Shown here: one piece after another, positions 23,901-34,445 of the stretch
Layout of the letters: each line of letters begins with the position of its first letter
How positions within the stretch are numbered: the stretch's first letter is position 1
Assembly: GCA_013398015.1 (NCBI GenBank)
Contig: VZRR01011373.1
Span: 169,895 to 233,894 of the forward strand
DNA: 64,000 nt
Source: Oreocharis arfaki
Taxonomy: Eukaryota; Chordata; Aves; Passeriformes; Paramythiidae
Direction of reading: 5' to 3'
Notes under the pieces: model-generated
Told to the model about the DNA's origin: nothing
The model's input: the letters and a program-made list of their open reading frames with translations, nothing else
Database searches by the model: none
Position numbers and translations under genes: made by a program

Positions 23901-26900
23901 AAAACCAGCTGGGCTGAGAACATGTGGGAACACAAAACGTTCCTTAAGAGGCCAACAGCAGACAATCCTGAATTTAGCTGCAGTTCCCTGAGGCTGGCAA
24001 TATCGAGGGGGGAAAAAAGACTATTTTTAAGGCTCTTCCAGCTCAGCATTATAAATCAGCAACTGCTCTGATTTAGTTACAGCACAAGTAGAAAGATGTT
24101 TTTCTCTTGTTGCTGTCCCAAGGAATTCACTCGGAGATCTAAATGTCAGGGTCTGTCTTTTGTTTCTTACTTGAAATGTGCCCTTATCTCCAGATCTGGA
24201 TGGGAAGTGTTTTGCCATCCTGACAAGCTTCTCAGAAATTGGAGAATGTTCCTGTGTTCACGCTGAGCTGAAACTCCCATCCTCTCATGCTCTGCACAAC
24301 ACCCAAGGCAGATGCCTGTGCCAGTGAGAGGAGTAGCCGGGTGATTCTGGCAGCCTCTTGGGATGGCGACGTGCCAGGTACTGATCTTGGCTCTCCCCTA
24401 CCCCTAGCAAGTGCCATTCAGGGGCTGCTCTTCCTAATCTATCTGGGAGCTGGGAAGCTGTTCTCTACCATCACTTCCTTAAAAAATAAGTACAAAAATG
24501 TAGATTGATAGAGATCTCTTTCCTCTGTTAAAAAACCTTTTCCATTAAAGTTTCCCAAGCAGCTGTAGATGACAAAGCTGCAGACAAAGTGGAGGCTTTC
24601 CTGGCCCATTCAGAGCTGGGTTTGGCTTTGCAAGGAGAGCCAGCAGCTACAGTGAGGTCAGCAGTGCTGATTGCCAGGTGGAATAGTACGTTTTTCTCCT
24701 CTCTGTTTTGTTTTCTATATAATCTCACTGCTGTAGCTCTTCTGGGCAGGAAGGTGATGAGTTGGAACCCTGACCAGCACAGCCAGGCTGATGAGAGTCC
24801 CTGGAGTAAACCCAGTCCAGCAAGGACAGAGCTCCAGCTCATGCTGGGCGAGAGCTACTGGCAGGTAATGGCTTAGCTGTGCTGGTGAGGTAACAGACAC
24901 AGGTCCTTAGTGCCTGAATCATATGCAGAGGATTTGTTTACAATGTGAACAACAAAGTCTTTGCTTGTCCTTTTAGTCAAAGAAGAGGCACTATGTAAAT
25001 GGGATAATTTACCACTATTTAACTATATATCAGTTTTCGCCTTCAAAGGCTGTCCAAGTGGTTTATTTACCATAAATTTAACCTTGGACTAAAGCTGAGA
25101 TACTAAGATACCCGAGTGATAGGAACCTTAGAAATGCTAAGGCAGAGATAAAGGGAGCACCATCAGATTGAGGGAAATGAGAACTGTCTGGCCCCTTCAC
25201 AAATACTGAGGATAAACAATAGGGATCTTTGTGCTTGGGCTGTAGGCGTGTTGTCAAGGTAAATGAGACCTGGCAGAGGGCCCTATTGTCTCCTTTCCCA
25301 CAACTCATTAAGATTTACTTGTTTTATCATCAATGAGTATAATAACCAGAGCTCTGATTATGCCACAAAGACATCCCAATGCCAATGATTCATGAGACAG
25401 AGATTGCGTGAGTCATCCACAGGGTCTTCCCAGAGGTGTCCTTCTCGTCTGCTGGGAGGTAGGAACAGCATCTCAGGGTGGGCTGCTCAGCAGGGAGCAC
25501 CAGGCTGATATTTCACTCTTGTGTGAAGCCCTTTTTGTTCTTTTTCCAGCCCTCACCCCTTAAGTTTATCCAGCAGTGACACCCTTCCCTGGTGTGCAGC
25601 ATCAACACCCCCACACAGAGCCGAGTTGCAATAGGGCTGGAGGCTACTTTACCTCAGAGGCTTTGCCAGAAATGATTGCAGCACATAATGAATCAGCTGG
25701 ATTATGCTTACCTGGAACAGGTCTGCCAAAAACTCTGACCTGATTTCCTCTCCCCCCACTCTCATTTTGCTGTGAGGAGCCAAATGGGCTCTGGGTGCAA
25801 TACAGTGCCACTAGATAAGTTGCCAACCCACAAAATTTTGCAATAATACACTTTTGTCTTTCAGTAGCATCTCTTATCAAACAGGTCAGAGTTATTGTTA
25901 CAGACCTCAGTGCAGCAGATAAGTGCTGCTCCCCAAGCTACAGAGGACCAGATGAGATACTGAAAGATGAACAAGATCTCGGCGTAACTCGGTAGTAAAA
26001 GTAAGACCACGCTGGGCTGCTCTGCCACCTGAGCTGTTGGTGAACATACACCCAGTAATTCCCAGGTGCAATATAAGTACATGAGATCTCAACACTCTCG
26101 TTCCGTGTGCTGCTCCACAATTCAGTTGTTAAGGAGGCAGTGAAAGATGTGTGATCTTCTCAATACAGGTGGGCTTGTTCCTCTACAGATGGAAGTTCAA
26201 GTACAGCTGTCCCAGCACCTTCCTGTTGAGCTCAGTTCAGGGGAGCAGTTCCCACTGGCCATGTCAAGCCTTGACAGAACCCACTATAGATGCAAATTTA
26301 GAGCACTTGCTTGGACATATAACCTGTGATACTGGAATACTGCGTTTAATCCTTGGCCTGTCTGTGGAAGGGGAGAAGACCTATGAAGCCTTTAGCCTGC
26401 TAATCTGGGTTTGTGTTCCTGGTGGTTATTTTGCTGAGGATAATGCTTGCAAAACAGAAAATACAGCATGCCTATCTCTCCTAGGTTCTAGTTGAACTAA
26501 TGGATGTATCCTAATTATTGAAGAGTTAATTGCATTAGTCGTGTGTTGTAGGGTTTTGTCCTCACTCCCTCCCAGCGCGGAGAGCCGTGCAGCAGGGCCC
26601 TGTTTCGTGTTAGTTTGGTTGGAATGCACACGCAATCCACAGTGACACTGATGTCAGAGACAGCAGCATCAGAGGGGCATGGTGGGAGCTGTGAGGATCC
26701 TTCGTTCCCGGGCAGTTTTCTGCACCCTCCGGGGCTGCACCCCAAGCCCGGCAGTCCCGGGGCTCTCCGGCTGTGCCGTGCCACGTCCCAGGCAGGAGCA
26801 GGGAGCAGGGAACGGAGCTGGGGTTGCCCTCAGGAGCACCTCGGTGTGGGCAGGCAGGTGTTAACCCTGTTTAGGCACAGAAAGGTGTTCTCTGAGTAGT

Positions 26901-28950
26901 TTTGTTTTGTTCCTTCAGCATGGGGGAACTGCAGAAGTAACTCTTACAGACAGATTTTTGTGAGAGGCGTGGAGGATATTTTTCAAAGATATGAGTATAG
27001 GATTTCTTTTGCTGTTTCTTTATTCAGAGGAGATATTTAATATGATTTATTGCCTACATCTAGCTCATACATTGAAATAATATATGGTGTGTTAGATAAA
27101 AGGACTATTTTGTAGGATTAACTGTCTCCCAAACATCTTTAAATCCTATAAGTGTTCATAACTGAATTCTTTTCTTGAATCAGATAAATTGTTTATTTGC
27201 ATATATTTGGGATTTTACAAACAAGTTAGTTTTTGAGGCTAGTGCTGCATCATTTTGTGGAGGAAAAAACTGACAGAGAGCTTTTTCCTAAGTGATTTTT
27301 ACATCAATTGTTTCAGCAGAAGTGAAGTAACTCTGAAACAGCCGTCCTGCCACTTGCAGAGTTGTACTTCCTGGAAGCCAAGCACTGGACATCTTTGCAA
27401 GCATGTACTGCATTTGGACCTTGTCAAAATTAGTTCAGAAACTGGATGTGGTTTTTATCCATATGAATCTTAGCAAGACAGTGTTTTTCAGAATAAAAGT
27501 CATCAAGACTCTGCAGGAAAATTGTAACACGACGTTTTTCTATACATCCACTCTAAAGCTTTCTCGTGAGTAAGACTCTATCGGTGTATTTTTCAGTCGG
27601 TTGAAAAACATATTTGTAACAATATGCAAAATAGAAGTAGGCAACACCTTACACAACACAGTCTATAATGCACCAACACCTTAGCTCCCAGCGTATCCAA
27701 AAAGGCTCTGTAGAACAGGGCAAACTTGAGGATTGTTTGCAGGACAGATCAAATGAAATTTTAGGTGAAGACTGTGTTCAACAAAGGGCAGAGAAAAATT
27801 CCTCCTGGTTTTCTGTGGGAAGAGATGGCCTTTTGACCAAGCAGTCCTCCAAAAGTTTTAGTTCTGGTGAAATATAACAATCCATTTTAAATGTCATAGT
27901 TTTAGCACCTGGGTAGGTTTTGTCATTTCCTCCCCGCAGTCAGATATATCTGGGCAGAATATCCCTCACTGGATGGCTAATAGGAAAGTGCTTCTGCCTA
28001 TGGATCACTTCCAAAATATTTGACCCCACTTAATTAGTGCTGTAATTACCACTGGCCATCAAATACCTGGCTCTGCGAACGGGTGACTCCTACAGACCCT
28101 TCCAGACAGCTGCCAGGAGACTGTGGATGGAGTGTGCCTTTGCTGGAACTCCTGTGCATCCCCTCATGAGCCCCACAGCTTTTGCAAACTTCAGGCTGTT
28201 CAAATCCGAAAAAGAGCAGGGCATTTCAGTGGGGCATGGGACCTGTTTTGCCAGGGACCTTCCAGTCTGCTGACTCCTCGAGGTTTTGCAATCTCCTTGC
28301 TCTTTTCACTGTCTTCTCATCCCCTGACTGTGGATGTGAAAACATCGGAAGAGTTCTGCACTGAGTCACACCACACTCTGCTAAGTCCATCGGGTGCCAG
28401 GGTGGTTAAGTTCTTCTCTTGAGCAGGGTGGCAACAGCAAAATATCCAGAGAAATGAGGGACAGGGAGAGTGACAGTGAGTGTTGGACTTGTGAGTGCTG
28501 CCAGGCAGCTGGCCCAGCTCCCTCCTCAGCCTTGGGATGCAGAGAGCCCGCATGGGGCTGGAGCTGCGCAGTCTCTCCCAGGCCGTCTCTTCCCACACCT
28601 CGAATCCCCGTGAACCCCAGCAAAGGGAACAGGGTTTCACTGGAGCCACACGAGGCAGCTCCACAAGGGGAATGAGATAAAATATGCGGAAAGTGTTGTG
28701 AGGCAACAAAGCAGGGCAGGGGAGGGCAGGGCGGGACTGGGCTGACCCAGAGGGCGGCAGGTCACCTCTGTGCCCCTCTGCCGTGTGCCTGGCCACGGGT
28801 GTTAGTGCTGCTCCTGGCAAACTCTGTCCCTTGGCTAGGCCCTGTGCCTCAGACTTGTGCTTTTTATGCTCACCCAGCTGTACTTTGAATTGCTTTCCTG
28901 AAAATTGCTGGGAAAATCCCAGCCGCCTCTGGGAGCTGAGGAAGGTCCTG
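20941..28950. other. Intergenic region, no gene recognised
   Basis: This is mostly unique sequence. It includes an A-run at 22602-22615, AT-rich stretches at about 22480-22620 and 26990-27250, and a G-quadruplex-type motif at 28714-28735. The 310-codon open frame on the minus strand at 28317-29249 is discussed in the findings and not accepted as a gene. Confidence 0.5.
28714..28735 (+). other. Potential G-quadruplex motif
   Basis: Five runs of three or four G are separated by loops of one or two bases, which meets the usual G4 pattern with very short loops. This is sequence evidence only. Confidence 0.6.
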
Positions 28951-28954
28951 GCTG

Positions 28955-29250
28955 GCATAATGAGACAGAAATCAATTGACTCTTTTAGAGTGGCACTTGC
29001 TGATGCCAACAATGTAATTTGGTTTATTAGTCTGTATGGATTTGATTTAACTCTTGCTAAAGTCGAGGAGTGAATGCAGAGCCTGTCCTGACAGTCAGCC
29101 TTATCACCATCAAGAGACATGAGGCTCACAGCACTTGCTGTCTGCTGCCAAGGATTAATTGTGTTCAAGTTAATGCCTGAATTAAGATTAAGCTCTGCCT
29201 GATTGACAATTATTGCAATGGCAGGAAACATAAGCCACGAGGAGCTCACT
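28955..29250. promoter_or_regulatory. Candidate conserved non-coding element (unverified)
   Basis: This is an AT-rich block with several TAAT/ATTA homeodomain-type cores (GATTAATTG, GTTAATG, GAATTAAG, GATTAAG) and an ATTATTGCAAT stretch, placed beside a GC-rich segment. Such composition is common in vertebrate developmental enhancers. The call rests on visual composition only and needs a cross-species comparison. Confidence 0.25.
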
Positions 29251-30534
29251 TAGAAATTGAACATTTTGTCTGGATCACCTTTGCAGATAGGAAAAAAAAA
29301 AAGGAATCCTGCTTTGCTGGTGTGTTGAAATGCAGCAGTGTGTGCCAGGCCTGCAGGCAGGTGTCCCCTGCACAGACAGGGGCCCTGGCTGGCACTCAGC
29401 AGCTGTCGGGGCCACGGCACAAAGAGACAGGCAGGGAAAAGGGCTCCTTTGGTGCCAGCCAAGGAGTGGGCAGAGCAGGTTGGCAAGGGTGGCTCAGCTG
29501 TGAGCCCTCTGGGAGAATGTGACAGGATGGCACTGGCAGCTCATAAAGGGGCAGAGCAGTTGGGGATAAAGTAAGACTTGGATCATCAACATATCTGTGC
29601 GTAGGAACAAAGTCCCCCAGGGGTAGAACAGAGCCTGGCAGGGGGACAGACAAGGAGCCTGGAGAATGGGAAAAAGTAGAAGTGGTTGAGAGGTGGGCAG
29701 TGGGTGCTGTGAGCCCTGCCCACTGGGTGCCCAGTGAGGTTTCCCCACTGCCACGATGAGAATTGCTTTGGAGTTCAATAATAATCAGAACTTTAACTTT
29801 ACAACCCTTAGCAATATGCCATGTGTGCCACTGTTCTTGGGTTTGTGCCGGGTCTGAGGTAGGTGGGATTAAACATCCGAACACTTCAGCAGAGTCTGCC
29901 TGATTCTGTGTGCCCGAATGGCCAGGCACAGGGCACTGCAGGGACTGGAAACAGCAGCACTTCTGAGAAATGCTTTCAGCATTGTGAATGTGTTTTATTG
30001 GGGTTCTTTTGGTTTGGGCTGTGTTATGAGACATGAATAGAGATGGCAGGGACAGTTTCTGGCTCAGAGCCTTCAGTGGGTACAGACTGGCCAGGGATCA
30101 CTCCCTTGGTGCCCAGACACACAAAGGGCCTCGAGTGCTCCTGTCTTTGCTTTGGTGCAGTTGTTGAGGACAATCTCAGCGCTCACAGGGTGTGTTGGTG
30201 CTTGGCCTGGTGGGTGTCTGTCCAGCCTGGCACCTAGCTGCAACCTGGGGTGGTTTTATGGGAATAAGCAGGGATTTATTTTTTTTCCATTAGAGATTAT
30301 TATTATTTACAAGTATTATTGTTCCATTTCGAAGTGCAGCTTTGCAATTGCAACATTTTCCACTTCTCCCTTGGCATACCTCACGGCATTGCAGACTAGA
30401 CTGGGAAGCGCTGTCGGGAGGGAACAGAAGGGATCTCCCAGGTGGGAAAAGGCATCAGCGTCAGTCAGAAGAGCATCGATGAGCCCCGGATTGCCCAGTG
30501 GTTCCTGTGCAGTGCCACGCTGTGTGCTGAGCAC
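29251..30534. other. Intergenic region, no gene recognised
   Basis: This is unique DNA with an A-run at 29291-29301 and a short ATT-rich tract at 30270-30320. No exon, RNA gene or repeat family was recognised. Confidence 0.5.
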
Positions 30535-30960
30535 CCCGGCTGGGGGAACGGGGCACCGGGAACGCGGCCGCGATGCCTCGTCCGGAGCAGGACGGAGCCG
30601 GGCAGGGCTGGGCAGGGCTCGGGCAGGGCTCGGGCCGTGGTGCGGATCCCCCCGCTGGCAGCAGCTCCCCGCGGGTCCCGAGAGCCGCGGGGTGCGAGCT
30701 GCTGTCCCTGCAGCGCCGCGGCTCGCACGCTGCTTTCTCAGGGCTGGGGGCCAGCTGGGAGCTGCAGCCAGAGCGGCCCCAGCCAAACCCCAGTCCCCCA
30801 GTGCCCTGCCCTGTGCGTGTGAGCGCCAGCCGCCAGCCCTCCTCCCCAGCCGGGGGAGCGTGCTGTATCTGCTGCTGCCTGGGCAGCTCCTGCTGCTGCC
30901 TCCTTCCCTTCGCAGCGTCCAGCCTCACTGGAGAGGGATCGAGGGGAAATTGCTGGGAAA
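30535..30960. other. Orphan CpG/GC-rich patch
   Basis: This GC-dense block includes a G-rich 11-bp type repeat at 30600-30634. Long open frames run across it in several frames on both strands (for example 30152-31057 plus and 30461-30928 minus), a sign of low stop density and not of coding. It may be a regulatory island. Confidence 0.5.
30600..30634 (+). repeat. Short G-rich tandem repeat / potential G-quadruplex
   Basis: Seven GGG runs are separated by CA, CT or CTC, built from repeats of a GGGCAGGGCTC-like 10-11 bp unit. This satisfies the G4 pattern with loops of 2-3 bases. Confidence 0.75.
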
Positions 30961-31905
30961 GCGCTGTGCCTTCCCCGCCTCTCCTGAGGGATCCAGTTCA
31001 GAATGTCCGGCCTGTTTGAAGCCTGAGCTCTTCAGGCCAAGAACGTGTATTATCTAGTTTGTATTTTATGGCAGTATATGAATGTTTTGTTATAATAACA
31101 ACAACAACAATAATAATTAGGGCTGTGAGAGCCCTGGAGGGCTGGAAAGGAACCAAGCCCTGCAGGTTCTCTCGGATGTTCAAGTTTGACGAGGTTGAAC
31201 CATCCAGGTTTAACCCCCATGGCTGGTGCCCTCCCTCACCCTGCCGGCTGCCATCGCCACCAGGAAGTCTGCTCCCGTCCTCCCTGTCAGCTGGGAACTG
31301 GGATACCCTGGGGCTTCTCGAGGGAGGAACCGCAGTTACTGAGGAGGATGTGAGTGAAACTCACTGAAATTTCGTGAATGTGGGATGAGGGTCGTGAATC
31401 ATCCGATCTTCAGCCGCCGCCAAGCCGGAGTGGGTCTGACAGCCCGCACAGAGCCATCCTGGCACCCGGGATTGCGACACTGTCCTTTGTCCATGGAGTG
31501 CTCAGAGGTCTCTGGGTGAAAGTCCCCTCTATGTCCCTCTAAAAACCCCGTGAAGGCGCTGGAGCTGAGTGTGTTCGGTAGTGCCACAGGTAACAGGAGC
31601 CGTCCTCTTCCAGAACCCCAGTCCCAGTGTCTTTGTTTCAATCTGCTCTCTGGCTGACAGCAGGAGCTGGAACTGATACTGAAAGGTGAAAAAGAAATTT
31701 TTTTCAGATGTCCACACAGAAAATCTGTGTGGGCCTGGAAGGTCAGATGTTACTGATGCACAGAAGGGTCAGCAGTGGTTGTGTTTAAGATCCTGCAGTG
31801 AACTGAGGTCCCATGTGCATTTCCCAATGGGGCAGCTGGGCAGTCGCTGTGTGGGACGGGGGTCCAGGCGCCCCTGAGTTCTCCTGAGCACTGATCCCAA
31901 TTCCC
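30961..31905. other. Intergenic region, no gene recognised
   Basis: This is unique DNA apart from the trinucleotide tract at 31093-31118. Nothing protein-like was found. Confidence 0.45.
31093..31118 (+). repeat. AAC/AAT microsatellite
   Basis: A run of ACA-type trinucleotides passes into AAT trinucleotides, about 26 bp in total. It is a simple low-complexity repeat. Confidence 0.7.
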
Positions 31906-32070
31906 ACAGTGTTGCCTCAGCTAATCGCTGCCTCAGTTTTCCTCACTTGTAAAATGTGGGGGTAATAACTGTGCATACCTCACAGAGGGCTGTGAGGATT
32001 CATTAATTAAACGATGTTCGGGAAGTGCTTTGAAGATGAAAAGCCCTATATAAATGCTGGGTGTTACTAG
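31906..32070 (-). mobile_element. MIR-type SINE relic, antisense orientation
   Basis: On the plus strand the order TGCCTCAGTTTTCCTCACTT, GTAAAATGTGGG, ATACCTCACAGAGGGCTGTG, AGGATTCATTAATTAAA, GTGCTTTGAAGATGAAAAG and CTATATAAATGC is a near-diagnostic match to the reverse complement of MIR as found in sauropsids. It is well preserved for such an old element. Confidence 0.9.
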
Positions 32071-33559
32071 TGCTTAGTGAGTACCTTCACAGCCACAAGC
32101 AGGGTGTGCCTGCAGGAAGCAGAGCCATAGGCTGAGGCTTATGGCTAAGTGCCTTTAAAAATAAATATGATCAGTAAATGCACTAGGGAGGTCAGCTTCC
32201 CTCTCCTCTGCCTTGGGGTGAGCTTCCACCTCAAAGGAACTAGGGTTTTTCTTTTCCTCCCCCACTTCTGGAAAACCAAAAGAGGTTTGGGAGTGCTGAG
32301 GAGAGAGTGGGACTCATGCTAGTGGTGCTGGGAGCTGAGACACCACAGGCAGCCAGTTTGCTCTGAACCAAACAGGCCCAAAAGCAACGTGTGCAGCGAG
32401 AGGCACTGTCCCAGCAGGTACCCAGGGTCCAGGGCAGCGTGGGGTGGGAGACCAGCAGCTGTCCCCAGTGGGCTTTGGCAGAGCCGTGTGCTGCCCTGTG
32501 TGAGTGCCAGGGCTGCCCAGCAGGCGCTGTGGCTGTGAGGACAGGTGGCCGTGGCTGCCCCTGCACTCAGATAATGACATGCATGCTTTGGGGATACAGA
32601 GACAAATCTGTACTTGCTGCTTCGTACGGGTGTTGGACTGAAAACACAGATGCTGATTTCCTCTTCTCTGTGCCCCTGGAAAATCTGGTATTTAATATTC
32701 ACCTGACTAGGCAGAAAGAAGAGAAAAGGGATTTTTGATTAGGTTAATTGTTTTTAATGACAGCCTGCCACATTTGACAGATCCCTCCTGTGGAGCCTCA
32801 AGAAAAGCAACCTTTTCTTTCAGATGCACTCTGTGTGTTTCTGTATTTTGTAAGCTGTGCTGAAGTCTCATTTTCTGATTTGGGCAGGGAGGTCACTTCT
32901 TTCTCAGTTGTCCCCAGGTTTCTCTGGGAATGCCAGACCTAAGCAATAACATGTTACCTCAGGGAGATGTCCAGGTGGGACAAATGGCAGAAACTGGTAA
33001 GGGAAGAGCTGCATTTCCTAGACTAAACTAGCCTTGGTGACTGAAAATTCACAGCTTGAGACCAAACGTTGAACCAGATTCACGTGTTCCCGCATGAGAC
33101 TGAGGCAAAAACTGGAGATTCTTCTGAGAGAGATGTGTGAAGTGCTTCAAAAACACATGCTAGTTATTAAATGATATATAACACTAAAATTCATCTGATA
33201 GATCATTAGTTCTTTATAATCTACAATTAAACAAAAAAAGAACATGTAAATACTAGAGTCACATTGAGGCTGAGGCCAGAGAGTACCTATCACATCAGGA
33301 ACTCTACTGAGGGACTGCTGAGTGGATCAGCAGAAACAAGTGGATATTCCAAGGGCAGGACAGACGTCCTGGGTTTGAGAACACAGAGGGAGAACCTGCA
33401 GGGAGCAGCCAGCGATTAACAGGTTCTGTGCAGTCTGAAGGGAGTTTTATTTCACCCATCCTGGAATGCCCCCTTGGTGTGTCCCTTATCATAAAGCCTA
33501 TCAGGTGGTTTGGGCAGGCTCTGGAACACGCTGAGCATCAGGCTGGGACACAGGCCTGC
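32071..33559. other. Intergenic region, no gene recognised
   Basis: This is unique DNA, AT-rich from 33150 to 33260. There are no supported exons, RNAs or repeats. Confidence 0.5.
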
Positions 33560-33710
33560 CACCACTGGCAGGCTGCGATACTTCAAATCTTTGTGCCTCA
33601 GTTTACCCATTGATTAGGATGATAGCCTTCCCAGAGTGTTGTGGTGATTAATTATTAATGTTACTAAAGCGTTTTGAAGATGAGGAGTGCTACATGCTGG
33701 CTAAAGATCT
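33560..33710 (-). mobile_element. MIR-type SINE relic, antisense orientation
   Basis: The plus strand shows TTTGTGCCTCAGTTTACCCA, then GTTGTGGTGATTAATTATTA and AAAGCGTTTTGAAGATGAGG followed by AGTGCTACATGC. This is the same block order as the MIR relic at 31.9 kb in the same orientation. It is clearly the same family but more diverged. Confidence 0.85.
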
Positions 33711-34324
33711 TAATTACCTCAGCCTCATGATGAAATTTTTGTATTTACATAATGAACCAGTCACGGAAGAGGTGCAGAAATGGTCTCTCCTGGTGGACAG
33801 ATTCCTATAACTCAGTTATCTCTGCCATTATTACTATCTAAGTCGAATCAAATCCTTTTTTCCGTGGGGAATCTGCTTCTGGAGTGAGCAAAGCCCACAT
33901 GCTCCATGTGAGACTCCCGGCATGGCAAACAGCCACGGTACCTTGGCTAATTTCAGTCCCTGCCCATGAAACTCACCTCACCCAGAACTTGTTTCAACTT
34001 CTCCAGCTGTTCTTGGCATGTGTTGAGATTTCATAAAGTTGATGCCATCAACTCCCACACATATGGCAAGACAGAGTGAGAGAGAAAACCCACACACAGT
34101 AACTAATATATAGGGAGAAGAGGTATTTGCATGGGAGAGCACAAACACGAGGCTTTTCTCGCTGGCTCCGATGGCTCCTGCCTGCTAATGCCGAGATGCA
34201 AAGGGATATGCACATGGGGAGGGTGACTCAGAGAGCCCTTGCCGATGCAGAACTCCAGGAAGACACATGATGCTTCCAGCAGGGCCACTGCATTAATTCT
34301 GGTGGTCAGCGGGGTCATTTTTAC

Positions 34325-34445
34325 TGCTGCCCACAGCCGAGGGTGGAGCGGAGCCGGCGCTCGGGCTGTGCCGGGGCGGGCGGGGCGCGGCGGGCTCCGG
34401 GCTGGGCTCGGGGGGCACCCGGCAGCTGCTCCCCGAGACTCTGCT
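34325..34445. other. Orphan CpG-rich patch with G-quadruplex motif
   Basis: About 120 bp of CpG-dense sequence includes four G-runs of 3-4 bases at 34373-34394 with loops of 1-5 bases. It is isolated in AT-rich DNA. A role as an enhancer or minor promoter is possible. No exon is evident. Confidence 0.45.

Noticed and set aside
30152..31057. 301-codon plus-strand open frame
   Set aside because: It crosses a CpG-rich, G-repeat region with equally long frames on the other strand. Composition is Pro/Arg/Ala/Gly-biased with no domain.
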